A DNA stretch of 64,000 nt from Doryteuthis pealeii (GCA_023376005.1 CM042142.1:55590762-55654761), one strand, 5' to 3'; shown: positions 44,151 to 54,967, counted from the stretch's first letter. Program-made: numbers and translations. Notes: generated from the sequence alone by a model not told the origin.

Positions 44151-44671
44151 CCCCCGTCTATCCAGGCGACAACCGGGTAGCCGCTTCCAGTACTAAAGCA
44201 AAGTTATCTATTGGGGATTGTTTCTGCTGAAAGAAAGTATGTAAATCTATTCTTTAAGTGCACTGTTTCTTTTATAGAAGCTAAATGCATCATTACTATA
44301 AAAAAAAATATCATCATTGACTAAAGGGAGAACCTGTTGAATAATTGCTTGCACAAAGCATAACAAAGCAAAATAAACAGTTAACTAGAATATCATGTAT
44401 ATTGTATGGAACAATCTCTTTGGGGAATTTTGTTTAGAGAAACATTTAGGTACAATGTTTGATGCATTGTATAGACCAGCAGTTCCTAAGGGATCAATTG
44501 TTTTGTTTCTTTTTTTTTTTTTTTTCAAACACTCCATAATGCAGCCCCGCCCACCAATACTCATTTAGTTCACCTGCCTTTTAATCTATATCAGTATTTC
44601 TAAGAAGAAGTTGGTATTTTAGTTGGAAAGTACATTAGTGTATAGTAATAACAAAAACCAAGGACTGAAAC

Positions 44672-44712
<41 letters not shown>

Positions 44713-44809
44713 CTAATAGACAAATAGGAATATGATCATTTTTATAAGAATAGGTGTGGTCCTTTTTAATTAAGGGGGGGGGGTAAACATAAATCTTTTT
44801 TTTTATTTT
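44151..44809. other. Non-coding with homopolymer tracts
   Basis: Poly-C at 44146-44155, poly-T near 44510-44525, poly-A at 44676-44706 and poly-G at 44777-44785. No gene or element ends. Confidence 0.5.
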
Positions 44810-45342
44810 TATTATTCAGTTGCACCAATAAGTAAAGTTGTAGATCTCGGAAAAAAACCCAAAAACAACAAAAAAAAACAAAACAACAACATTAAGTCTT
44901 GAAAAAAATTGAAAAGTGCAATAACGAAAAATAACCAGAATAAGTAGATATGTGAGTGAGGATGTTGAAGTCACTGACCTTGGTTTCTGATTGGACGGAT
45001 CAAAGTGAGAACAAGAGTGAGAGAGTAAGAGAGATGGTCAGAAAAGGAGACTTCTTGTTGAAGTTTTTGAAGGAGACAGGCGGAGAGAAGCGGCTGGTTG
45101 TTTAAAGGGGACAGATGCAAACCATTTCTTGATGGATAACTTAGGACTGGAAAATAAAGAGCTCAGAAAAACACCCATCAAGTCTTGTGTTTGTTAATTA
45201 AAAACTAAGCGACAACACAAGAAAAACATTCAAAGAAGCAAATGGTTCTAGACTCAAAGAACAGAGAGAATGCCAGCCAAACAACAAAACCAGGTCAGCA
45301 GATAAGTAAAACAACAAGGATAATTAGATAAGTATACTAACA

Positions 45343-45586
45343 AAGTAAAGTGGGCAGGATGGCCTAATATCTATATCAGTCAGACAGCGAGGTAGTCTAT
45401 CCCTTTTTCACTAGCGCTAGACCAAGGAGATTGTTTTAACATCTGAGGTGGAGCACCACACCTACCAGCAACTTCTCAGTTTAATGCACATATCCCTGTG
45501 CTACACATATGTTGAGTTGGCGAGGGCCGGTATTGAACACTGAACCTTGTGATTCGTAGGTGAATGCTCTACCGACTGAGCCCCTC
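45343..45586 (-). mobile_element. SINE family 1
   Basis: Reverse orientation from AAAGTGGGCAGGATGGCC to GCTCTACCGACTGAGC. B box mutated (rc of GGTATTGAACAC). Confidence 0.8.
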
Positions 45587-45639
45587 CTTAAACTGGACCC
45601 AGCAATGTTACATATCTCAATTTGTTGCCTATTTTACAT

Positions 45640-45990
45640 ACTTCTCAATTTGACCTTCCCCAGAGATCCAGAATTGGAATTTCACCATCAGATAGTTTAA
45701 CGTCAAACCCAGAACAATAAAACCCTCAACCACCACCTTCTAGATAATATGTGCGAGAACTTGACATGACTACCCGATTGGACCTGGGAGTAATGGCGAT
45801 GAAGGCGTACTCCACACTCCCCAGAGATCCAGAATTGGAACTTCACCATCAGATAGAGTTTAATGTCATACCCAGGACAATAAGACCCTCAGCCACTGCC
45901 TTCCAGCATATAAATGATAAAAGGGTTGGGGATTTGCTATAAGGGCAATAGGATTAGGACAATCATATAGGTGATAGAGCTTGATGTGTT
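45640..45990 (-). mobile_element. Retroposon middle fragment, internally duplicated
   Basis: Two iterations of CCCCAGAGATCCAGAATTGG (45660 and 45819), then the CATACCCAGGACAATAAGACC..GATTAGGACAATCATATAGG part of the ~610-bp retroposon. Confidence 0.7.
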
Positions 45991-46072
45991 ACATACTATT
46001 CAATTTGGTGCCGTTAGCAGGTTTCTAAAAATCTAAGGATCAATAATAATAGATAACAATTAAAACATCAAA

Positions 46073-46322
46073 GGCTGTTTTAGCTCAGTTGGTAGAGCAT
46101 CCGCCTAGGAATTGCAAGGTTATGGGTTCAATAACAGTCCCTCTCCAATGTAGCAATTGAGAAGCATGGCTTAGCTAATTTGATCTGCGCGATAAAGCAT
46201 CTGAGAGTTAACGGCAGATGTGCTACTCCACCTCAGCAAAAAACAATCTCGCTGGTCTGGTGCTAGCAAAAAGGGATAGACTCCCTGGCTGATACCAACA
46301 ATTAGATCACTCCACCAACTTT
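46073..46322 (+). mobile_element. SINE family 1 variant
   Basis: Head GGCTGTTTTAGCTCAGTTGG, GGTTCAATAAC B box; the body has AATTGAGAAGCATGGCTTAGC instead of the usual TGAGTAGCACAGGGATC, as in 22370-22830. A distinct subfamily. Confidence 0.8.
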
Positions 46323-46400
46323 TACTTGCTTAAAATCATAATCAGGCAATAAAAGTTAATCATAAATCGGATATTATTTTCTGAACAATCTCTCCTTTTT

Positions 46401-46500
46401 NNNNNNNNNNNNNNNNNNNNNNNNNNNNNNNNNNNNNNNNNNNNNNNNNNNNNNNNNNNNNNNNNNNNNNNNNNNNNNNNNNNNNNNNNNNNNNNNNNNN
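46401..46500. other. Assembly gap (100 N)
   Basis: Fixed-length gap; sequence on both sides belongs to a local duplication. Confidence 1.
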
Positions 46501-46574
46501 CAAAATTTTAACTATAAAAAGTTATTTAAAACATAAAGTAGTCTTCCATTAGAAATGTATATTTTCCCTCTATG

Positions 46575-46976
<402 letters not shown>

Positions 46977-47546
46977 CCAACAAATTAAAAAAAACAAAAA
47001 TTTTTTTTTTATTTTTATTTTCTTGTTCTCACCAAAAAAAAAGTTGTAAAAAAAAAAAAAAAAAAATAAAAAACAGTCTACAAAAAAACACAAAGTGAGA
47101 CTAAAGTGCAAATAACGAAAAATAACCAGAATAAGTAATGTGTGAGTGAGGATGTTGAAGTCACTGACCTTGGTTTCTGATTGGCCAGAACAAAGTGAGA
47201 ACAAGAATGAGAGAGTAAGAGAGATGGGTCAGAAAAGGAGACTTCTTGTTGAAGTTTTTGAAGGAGACAGACAGAGAGAAGCGGCTGGTTGTTTAAAGGG
47301 GACAGATGGCAAAACCATTTCTTCTTGTATGGATAACTTAGGATTGGAAAATAAAGAGCACAGAAAAACACCCATCAAGTCTTGTGTTGTTAATTAAAAA
47401 AAAAACTAAGCAACAACACAAGAAAAACATTGAAAGAAGCAAATGGTTCTAGACCCAAAGAACAGAGAGAATGCCAGCCCAACAACAAAACCAGGTCAGT
47501 AGATAAGTAAAACAACAAGGATAATTAGATAAGTATACTAACAAAG

Positions 47547-47787
47547 TAAAGTGGGCAGGGTGGCCTAATATCCATATCAGTTAGACAGCGAGGTAGTCTA
47601 TCCCTTTTTCACTAGCGCTAGACCAAGGAGATTGTTTTAGCATCTGAGATGGAGCACCACACCTAACAGCAACTTCTCAGTTTAATGCACATATCCCTGT
47701 GCTACACATATGTTGAGTTGGCGAGGGCTGGTATTGAACACTGAACCTTGTGATTCGTAGGTGAATGCTCTACCGACTGAGCTGCTC
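47547..47787 (-). mobile_element. SINE family 1 (right copy)
   Basis: Counterpart of 45343-45586. Confidence 0.8.
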
Positions 47788-47839
47788 CTTAAACTGGACC
47801 CAGCAATGTTACATATCTCAATTTGTTGCCTATGTTACA

Positions 47840-48345
47840 TACTTCTCAATTTGACCTTCCCCAGAGATCCAGAATTGGAATCTCACCATCAGATAGTTTA
47901 ACGTCAAACCCAGAACAATAAAACCCTCAACCACCACCTTCTGGATAATATGTGCGAAGGCTTGACATAACCACCGATTGGACCTGGGAGTAATGGCGAT
48001 GAAGCGTACTCCACACTCCCCAGAGATCCAGAATTGGAATTTCACCATCAGATAGTTTAAACGTCAACCCAGAACAATAAAACCCTCAACCACCACCTGC
48101 TAGATAATATGTGCGACAGCTTGACATAACCACCCGATTGGACCTGGGAGTAATGTCGATGAAGGGGTACTCCACACTCCCCAGAGATCCAGAATTGGAA
48201 CTTCACCATCAGATAGAGTTTAATATCATACCCAGGACAATAAGACCCTCAGCCACTGCCTTCCAGCATATAAATGATAAAAGGGTTGGGGATTTGCTAT
48301 AAGGGCAATAGGATTAGGACAATCATATAGGTGCTAGAGCTTGAT
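47840..48345 (-). mobile_element. Retroposon middle fragment, triplicated
   Basis: CCCCAGAGATCCAGAATTGG at 47861, 48019 and 48180, each followed by TCACCATCAGATAG, showing ~160-bp tandem amplification within the fragment. Confidence 0.75.
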
Positions 48346-48471
48346 GTGTTACATACTATTGATGTGTTACATACTATTGATGTGTTACATACTATTCAAT
48401 TTGGTGCCATTAGCAGGTTTCTAAAAATCTAAGGATCAATAATAATAGATAACAATTAAAACATCAAGGGC

Positions 48472-49060
48472 TGTTTTAGCTCAGTTGGTAGAGCATCCGC
48501 CTAGGAATTGCAAGGTTATGGGTTCAATAACAGTCCCTCTCCAATGTAGCAATTGAGAAGCATGGCTTAGCTAATTTGATCTGCGCATAAAGCATCTGGG
48601 AGTTAACGGTAGTGTGCTACTCCACATCAGCAAAAAACAATCTCCCTGGTCTGGTGCTAGCAAAAAAGGGGATAGACTCCCTGGCTGATACCAACAATAG
48701 ATCACTCCACCAAAATTTACTTTGCTTAAAATCATTAATTCAGGAATAAAAGTTAATCATAAAATCGGATATTATTTTCTGAACACCCCATATTAGCTAA
48801 TATGTTTACCAAATGAGCAAGCAAAAAGAGGATAGACTCCCTCACTGTTTGGCTGATACCAACAATAGATCACTCCACCAAATTTACTTTGCTTTAAATC
48901 ATTAATTCAGGAATAAAAGTTAATCATAAAATCGGGATATTATTTCTGAAACACCCCATATATAGCTAATATGTTTACCAAATGAGCAAGCAAAAAGGGG
49001 ATAGACTTCTTTACTGTTAGGCTGATACCAACAATAGGTCAGTCCGTAGACTTTACTATT
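48472..49060 (+). mobile_element. SINE family 1 variant with amplified 3' end
   Basis: Counterpart of 46073-46322, followed by two further tandem copies of its 3' ~150 bases plus flank (ATAGACT(C/T)..GATACCAACAATAG.., GGAATAAAAGTTAATCATAA) near 48828 and 49001. Confidence 0.75.
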
Positions 49061-49320
49061 TTTTTACTAAAAACACCAAATCAATGAAATGTGAATAAGT
49101 AAATTTTTTTGGTCTGTTGTCCTCCTCTTTATTTTTCATTTCTTTAGAATTTTTAATTTTTTTAAAATGATTGTGATACTTCTTGTGACACATGTCAGAA
49201 TGATAAGCAAACAAAAACAATGACATCATTTTTTGAATGAGATCTTCAAAAGTTAGTTGACACTTATTTAATCAACTGTCAAACTATTAAAAATTATTTT
49301 CCAGGTTGGATCATTACTAT
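49061..49320. other. No recognisable feature
   Basis: AT-rich sequence. Confidence 0.5.
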
Positions 49321-49510
49321 ACTCAGATAAACAGGGAACACTTGAGGAAGACCAAAAGTTGCAGCAGCTGAAGCGTTGTGTTTATGCATACCATAATAAA
49401 GATATGGACAACAGTATAAAAAATCAAAGAATAAACATTTGTCTCAATTTTTGAGATTAAGCTTTTTCGGACAGTTGTCCTCATCAATTTAGACATATGG
49501 CACAATGGAT
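49321..49510 (-). ncRNA. Penelope-type sequence with hammerhead-like motif
   Basis: Minus strand 49487-49455: TTGATGA (one change from CTGATGA), perfect stem II GGACA-AC-TGTCC, GAAA, then palindromic AAGCTT. Stem I pairing is weak. On the plus strand, TTGAGGAAGACC..GCAGCTGAAGCGTTGTG at 49343-49381 resembles another eroded core. The wording (GAGGACAA.TGTCCGAAA) is typical of Penelope-like element termini. Confidence 0.45.
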
Positions 49511-50680
49511 ATAAGTGTTGATACAATTCTAAGTGACAATAATCTGTAGGTTGCAGTTTCAATTCTGACCACAGGCAAAAATAATAGAATATTTAACATA
49601 GCTTATCACTTGTACCAAGTTATGGTTAACAGAATGAGAATCTACCCCAATGGATTAACTGAAGAGTTTGGTTTGAAATTCTCCCAATTATGATATAAAG
49701 GCTCCAAAGTTCAACAAGACGGTTTCTGAGTTTGACAAGAAACATGAGGTCCAAAGAATTTAAACAATACAAAGAATAAACTTATTGAAAAGTCAGGTAT
49801 TGTAATTAAAAAAGAAATAATTTTGATGAATAAAGTATTTCTTGAGTTTGTATAGTCTGGTTTATATTATATACAATCGAAAGTATTTACAGGTAAGAGA
49901 AAAGATCTTTTTAAAAACTTTTAGTAAAAAGAACTTTTAGTATTGTTACATTGACAGAAAATAGGAGAATATTTTATTTTGAAAACAACAAAAAGAGAAG
50001 CCTTCGAGGAAATAAAAAAAAGTTTTGAATAGGTCATACTTTCTTTGGTGTGAATACATTTTTTTTTTCATTTCTTATAAGATTTTTGTATTTAAAAAAA
50101 ATAAAACTACATTAGATTTTTTTTCTTTTTTTTTTTTTTTTTTAAAGAATAACAATGAAGTTTATGAAAAGTGATTGGGAAAAAGAAACCAATGTATCTT
50201 CTGGTTATTTAGAAAAAAAAAAAAGAAAAAAAAAGAAACAAACAAAAAAAAGAATAAAAAAGAATCCTTTCAGAGAACAGAATAAATATGGCAGATTTGA
50301 AATGCATATTAGAAAAAGAAAACATTTTGTTCTGCTTGAGTTGTCGTATCTGTTTTATAGATAATCAAAGTTTGTTTTTTTAAATGAAATATTTTCAAAA
50401 AATGTTTCTCATTGATTTATATGAATCTATTTTTTTTTTTCTTCTCTTTCCTTTGAAAAAATAAATCAAACGAAAATAATTAAAAATAAAGTCATTATAT
50501 TTCAAATATTGGATTCTGTAGGGATTAAAGGATTTAGTTTAATGAAAATTTAAACAATAGAAATATTTTTAAGTATTCTGGCTGAAAAAAATAAATGAAT
50601 TTCTAACAAAATAGTACCAAAGTTGTTACATGATTTTTAACAATTCAAATCAAGTTGTATTTAGTCAGTGAAGAGGTCCA
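49511..50680. other. No recognisable gene
   Basis: AT-rich, with A- and T-runs (50119-50145, 50210-50260). A 69-codon Lys-rich frame at 50155-50364 is a by-product of an A-rich stretch. Confidence 0.5.
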
Positions 50681-50682
50681 TA

Positions 50683-50693
50683 TATATATATAT

Positions 50694-50745
<52 letters not shown>
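50683..50745. repeat. (TA)n tract
   Basis: TA run with two CATACATA breaks, abutting the left arm of a large palindrome; it lies downstream of the minus-strand hammerhead. Confidence 0.9.
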
Positions 50746-50746
<1 letters not shown>

Positions 50747-50799
50747 GATTTGAAGGCAATTACAATGCATATAAAAAGTAAAAACAAAAAGATTTTTTT

Positions 50800-50840
50800 T
50801 GTCTTATCGATTTCAAAGTAAACCTTTATCTTCAGAGACA
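50800..50840 (-). ncRNA. Hammerhead ribozyme motif, intact core
   Basis: Mirror of the plus-strand motif: TGTCT, CTGAAGA (50835-50829), AAAG/CTTT stem II, GAAA (50814-50811), palindromic stem III ATCGAT, cleavage after the following A between 50805 and 50804, then AGACA closing stem I. Sequence identical to 50868-50908. Confidence 0.68.
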
Positions 50841-50867
50841 GTTTTCATTTTTTTTTCTTCTGAAAAC

Positions 50868-50908
50868 TGTCTCTGAAGATAAAGGTTTACTTTGAAATCG
50901 ATAAGACA
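50868..50908 (+). ncRNA. Hammerhead ribozyme motif, intact core
   Basis: Stem I TGTCT pairs perfectly with AGACA (5 bp). Core CTGAAGA (50873-50879), one unpaired U, stem II AAAG-GTTTA-CTTT, GAAA (50894-50897), stem III ATCGAT (self-complementary, overlapping the last A of GAAA) and H17 = A; cleavage predicted after 50903. The missing loop in stem III suggests activity as a dimer. Confidence 0.7.
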
Positions 50909-51017
50909 AAAAAAACATCTTTTTTTTTATTTTTTATATGCATTGTAATTGCCTTCAAATCATCATTAATATATAATAACATACTTAACAATGCTTCAAG
51001 CAAATTACCAATTACTT

Positions 51018-51050
<33 letters not shown>

Positions 51051-51060
51051 TATATATATG
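51018..51060. repeat. (TA)n tract
   Basis: TA run, one ATAATA interruption, separating the palindrome from mariner sequence. Confidence 0.9.
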
Positions 51061-51300
51061 AGGGTGAATCAAAAATGAATGCCATTTTATTTAGGACAGG
51101 TATAATTACCAACACATGTATCATACATAAAAAATGAAGCTGGTCCTCTGTGTATCACATCCCTACTTCACATAGTCACCATTTCTCTCAATAGCAATGT
51201 TCCACCTTCAAATGAGAACATGTATACCTGTCCCATAAAATTCTGTTGACTGTTCTTTGAGCCACTTCTTCACAATAGATTTCACTTCCTTGTCACTGGA
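51061..51300 (-). pseudogene. Mariner transposase C-terminal fragment
   Basis: Minus strand reads DKEVKSIVKKWLKEQSTEFY, then GIHVLI.RWNIAIERNGDYVK: the KAV..WL..Q...FY.GI..L..RW..C...GDYVE ending of mariner transposases, with one stop. GAGGGTGAATCAAAAATGA at 51060 is its terminal-repeat-like end. Confidence 0.7.
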
Positions 51301-51329
51301 ATAATATTTGCCTTCACACTAGCATCTCT

Positions 51330-51440
51330 TCAGCCCCATGAAAGAGGGTTTGAGAGGCAAACATTATTCCAGTGACGAGGAAGTGAAATCTGTAGTGAAG
51401 AAATGTCTGACTTGTTTCATTCAGTCAGTGAAAGAATCCC
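51330..51440 (+). pseudogene. Mariner transposase fragment, head-to-head
   Basis: Reads LRGKHYSSDEEVKSVVKKCL, the block just upstream of, and overlapping, the minus-strand fragment; 51269-51312 and 51355-51404 are inverted copies. Two mariner pieces facing each other. Confidence 0.65.
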
Positions 51441-51522
51441 AATTTCCTTATATAAGAGGCTTGGCGAGCGTAAGTTCGTTCGGGTCTCGAACCCAGCCAG
51501 AGGCAGCCGCTAAAAATCATAT

Positions 51523-51568
51523 AATTATACTGATGAGAGGTGATACCTCGAAACACGTGTCTATAGTT
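51523..51568 (+). ncRNA. Type I hammerhead ribozyme (upstream)
   Basis: Stem I AATTATA with TATAGTT (7 bp, one U-G), CTGATGA (51530-51536), stem II GAGGT-GAT-ACCTC, GAAA (51550-51553), stem III ACACGTGT palindrome, C17 = 51561; cleavage after 51561. All invariant core positions are present. Confidence 0.9.
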
Positions 51569-51833
51569 TACCCTATTATACGCTCCCAATTTCGGTTGAG
51601 CACTCTATTTAGGAGGTATATAATTGCAGATTCACTGTATTCGGCTCAGCCAAATCTCACTTTGTTTACAAAGTTTGAGAACTCTAGGTGAAGGTCATTT
51701 CCACTTAGAAATATAGCGATTAAATAGCCTGCTATACTTGGCGACTGACTGTGGATGTGTGGGTAAGAGGCTTGGCGAGCGTAAGTTTGTTCGGGTCTCG
51801 AACCCAGCCAGAGGCAGCCGCTAAAAATCGTAT

Positions 51834-51879
51834 AACTATACTGATGAGAGGTGATACCTCGAAACACGTGTCTATAGTT
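51834..51879 (+). ncRNA. Type I hammerhead ribozyme (downstream)
   Basis: Identical core and stems to the upstream copy; stem I AACTATA with TATAGTT is 7 Watson-Crick pairs. The C-G pair replaces the U-G wobble of the upstream copy, a structure-preserving difference. CTGATGA 51841-51847, GAAA 51861-51864, cleavage after 51872. Confidence 0.92.
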
Positions 51880-51887
51880 TACCCTAT

Positions 51888-51925
51888 ATATATAATATAT
51901 ATATATATATTATATATATATATAT
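51888..51925. repeat. (TA)n tract after retrozyme
   Basis: Begins ~14 bases after the downstream cleavage site, as it does after the decayed dimer at 63.4 kb. Confidence 0.9.
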
Positions 51926-52903
51926 GCACATCTATTTATCAATATTCTTGTTCCTCAATCTTCCAACCATTATCATCTTGCAACACCTTCTGGTTAAAAA
52001 TGAGACTGTCCAAATAGTCCAAGATGAAATTCAAAAATGTAAATCTTATTTCTTATGTCATCATCTCAGTTAAATAATGGACCATTCTATTTCTATTAAA
52101 ATGAAAGGAAATAAAAGGATATGCTACACAGAAAAAATATAAAAGAAATAAATAAAGAAAGAGAGTGGGGAAGATAGAGAGAGGGGTGACCACGAGAAAG
52201 TGATAAAGCTAATCTGTTTCAATCAAACTTAATGAAAAAGGAAAAGGAAAGAAAGAGAAAAAGTGTGAGAGAGAGTTATATCAAGATTATTATACATATT
52301 GAAGTATTTGAAATAGCTCTTAAGTAATATAATAAATATATATATATATATATATATAACAGTTACACTATTATACATTGATGTACTCAGACTAGTATTG
52401 TTATGTTTGTTGCCATGTTGCTATTATAGTCACAATTTTTAGGCCATTGTGCTCTCAGGACATTTTTAGGTGCCCCTTATAGTCAGTAACCTTTTGTCAA
52501 TTTTTACCTGGTTTCTTCAGCTGAACCTAAGTATATAACATTTTACGCACTTTTCAACCCAGGGATTGAACTCATGCCCACCAGGTAACTAAACAGACAT
52601 TATAAGTAATGCTTTTAACCATTATGCTATTGTTCTATAGTACAATTGGGTGGATGTTAATTTGGAGCCTTAAAACAAATGTCATTTGCCAGCATCTTTA
52701 ACTGAACCAGAAGTAGTTTCACTACTTGTAGTATAATTGGATAGTAGTTTTTTTTAGGCTCACGTCTAATATCCTTTCTTAATTAGAAATTCCTATAATG
52801 TGTTCATTTCTATTCTAGGTCAATTAAGGAAGTTATTAGCACCTAACATGTTCTTTCAATTGCCTTATTTTCTAATGTTGTTTTATGTTTTATGATGATT
52901 TCA
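51926..52903. other. Mostly unassigned, with purine-rich and TA tracts
   Basis: 52120-52275 is GA-rich and 52336-52358 is (TA)n. At 52555-52640 the sequence GGGATTGAACTCATGCC..TTTTAACCATTATGCTA looks like an old reverse SINE 2-type tRNA head. No gene. Confidence 0.45.
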
Positions 52904-53250
52904 TTCCATGATTGTTAAGGATGTCCTTTTCTTTCCATATATGATCAGCTATACTTGATTTCTTTGTCATTCTCAATATTATAAATTTTCTATGTCTGTC
53001 TAGCTTTGCCTTTAGGGAACAACTACAGCAAATACCTGAAGATGGCTGGAGGGCATAATGGCCAAAATGTGACTAACAACAAGATATGGACACTAGTTTC
53101 CCGATTTCATTCCATGGGGGTCAAGGATCTCCTTTTCTTTCCATATATAATCAGCTATACTTGATTTCATTGTCTCTCTCCAGATTATGGATTTGCTATG
53201 TATATCAGGCTTAACCTTTCGGGAATAACTGCAGCAGATACCTGAAGGTG
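52904..53250 (+). repeat. ~206-bp tandem repeat with hammerhead-like CTGAAGA
   Basis: Two units share GATTTCATTCCATG.., CCTTTTCTTTCCATATAT, ATCAGCTATACTTGATTTC and AATACCTGAAGATGG / GATACCTGAAGGTGG. Unit 1 continues GGCTGGAGGGCATAATGGCC-AAAA, resembling a hammerhead with G12 lost. Core positions 53036 and 53242 are 206 apart. Confidence 0.55.
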
Positions 53251-53251
53251 G

Positions 53252-53540
53252 TTGGTTAGTTGCATTTTACGGCATGTCAACTCTTGTTGGGTTATTTTAT
53301 ATTTTTTCTTCTTTTTAACACATAGATTGGACCCTTAAATATACTAACACTCTGGGTCAGATTGGACTTGGGAGTAATGGTCAAAATGGAGTGTTGCATG
53401 TCATGGACTGCTCAGCCACCAGTGTCTATCCTTAAGCATCACAGGTTGGCCCCCAAAGCCAAGAAGTGGCCCCAATGGGGGATTTTACCTTACTGCAGAG
53501 GCGAATTTGGTGTATTCTACTGCCCCAGCCAACGGGGCTG
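53252..53540 (-). mobile_element. Internally deleted ~610-bp retroposon
   Basis: Tail end TTGGTTAGTTGCATTTTACGG at left and head TGCAGAGGCGAATTTGGTG..CCAACGGGGCTG at right, with roughly half the middle missing. It inserted in the second unit of the 206-bp repeat. Confidence 0.75.
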
Positions 53541-54733
53541 AAATTGTTAGAGGTATATTTATTTATCAGTGATACTGTAAATGCATTACAATGATGTTTT
53601 TGGATTATTTTGGGATATAAGGTGTGCTGTAGGCCACCACTTAAACTTATAGACTCTGCATGGGTGCGTGGATTAAAGCCAGCCAATCAACATGCTCAAA
53701 TATGTGGTTAATTAACTATCTAATCGCCGATCTTGAAAGCCGTTCATTTACACGTATTAAACATGGATGAATGGATCAGCAACCAAGGATTCTACATTAT
53801 CACTAATGAACACCGAGGAACAACCAAAGACTCTGCCTAACATTAAGGAACAACACAAGGGATCTCCACTGTAAAGTGCTAAAACCTGCAACCTAAAAAT
53901 GGCCACGAAAATCGTCACAGATTTTACTATAGAAAAACGTTGTAAATTATTTTACTTTAGAGATGCATTGCAAATGAAAAAAGAAAAAAGATGATTGTCT
54001 AGGGTGAAGAATTTAGGCTAGTATTATTTACAGAATAAAGTTATTATGTATCTGTTATTACTTTATATATTCCATTCTTCAGTTGCAAAGATGCTCCAAG
54101 GAATTTCCACAGGGACTCCAAATTCAAATTATTTGTCTAAAGAACATGCACACTTTTGGCGAATTTCAGAAAATGACTATCTGCCTTGAAAACATCACTT
54201 ATCTTGAATGAGTTCTGGAAACAATGAACTTTTAATTTAAACATAAACGTATTTCAAGATTAGAAATCTATTTTTAACCTCTATGACTGCAAGAACTTTA
54301 TCAGCGTTTTGTTGCCTGTAGAACAGCAAGGAAGACAATTTTTAAGTGTTTGAGAATATGGAAATATTTTTAGCAGAGACAAGCTTAAAAATAATCCAAA
54401 AGATTGAATTATCCATGAATGTTAATGAGAAAAATCTAGGAAGTTTCTTCCAAAGTTAATTGCCAAAACCTTAAAAGTTATTTTTTTTTCCGGAGAAGTA
54501 AATGAACATTTCTCTGTACTGATTAATTCACAGATTCATTCAGAGTTGCCCAGAGAAAAGTATGAAGAAGAAGAGTGATTTTAAAAATTACTCAGACTTA
54601 AGCTTTAATTTTTTTTAAAGTTTTAAATTAAAATGTAAAATTTAAGTGAAGAGATTTACACTGTTGAGCAAGTTGTATAATGAAGTGAAGAGTTCTAGAC
54701 ATCTAGACTAATGTCAAGTGGAATAAGTGCAAA

Positions 54734-54734
<1 letters not shown>
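53541..54734. other. No recognisable feature
   Basis: About 1.2 kb of AT-rich sequence with no repeat family, RNA or coding frame that I can support. Confidence 0.55.

Positions 54735-54790
<56 letters not shown>
54735..54790. repeat. (TA)n tract
   Basis: Pure TA run of ~54 bases. Confidence 0.95.
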
Positions 54791-54793
<3 letters not shown>

Positions 54794-54859
54794 AAAACAA
54801 AATTTCTTTTGCGATGAAACAAAGAAAATACAGTGCTCAATCACAGTTTGTAAGAGCTA

Positions 54860-54936
54860 ATATTTATTTATTTTACAATGTTTTCATAGATCAATGTTCA
54901 TTATGAACATTGATCTATGAAAACATTGTAAAATAA

Positions 54937-54944
<8 letters not shown>
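54860..54944. repeat. Perfect 85-bp palindrome
   Basis: 42-bp arms, exact reverse complements, around a single T at 54902; includes ACAATGTTTTCATAGATCAA. It runs straight into a TA tract (54943-54967). An RNA copy would be a perfect hairpin. Confidence 0.92.

Positions 54945-54967
<23 letters not shown>

Larger units (their letters stand above)
44810..46400. repeat. Local duplication, left copy, ending at a gap
   Basis: 44900-46390 matches 47100-48790 in order and orientation, including the same SINEs and retroposon fragment. The left copy breaks off at an N gap and the right copy starts ~600 bases after it, behind a poly-A block. Confidence 0.85.
47000..48790. repeat. Local duplication, right copy
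   Basis: Counterpart of 44810-46400. It differs by indels and by a longer retroposon fragment (three instead of two internal iterations) and a GATGTGTTACATACTATT triplication at 48340-48395. Confidence 0.85.
50746..50962. repeat. ~103-bp-arm palindrome carrying hammerheads on both strands
   Basis: Arms 50746-50848 and 50859-50962 are near-perfect reverse complements with only a ~10-base T-rich loop. The left arm starts GATTTGAAGGCAATTACAAT and the right ends with its complement. The outer ~30 bases resemble the arms around the TA tract at 55.4-55.5 kb. Confidence 0.9.
51455..51900 (+). mobile_element. Retrozyme-like element: direct repeat dimer with two hammerheads
   Basis: A ~125-bp block (AGAGGCTTGGCGAGCG.. 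through the hammerhead to TATAGTTTACCCTAT) occurs at 51453-51576 and 51767-51887. Self-cleavage at both sites would release a 311-nt RNA (51562-51872). It has no protein coding. Type I hammerheads in tandem with short non-coding monomers are the definition of animal retrozymes, which circularise and are presumably copied by a Penelope-type reverse transcriptase. A TA tract follows directly. Confidence 0.85.
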
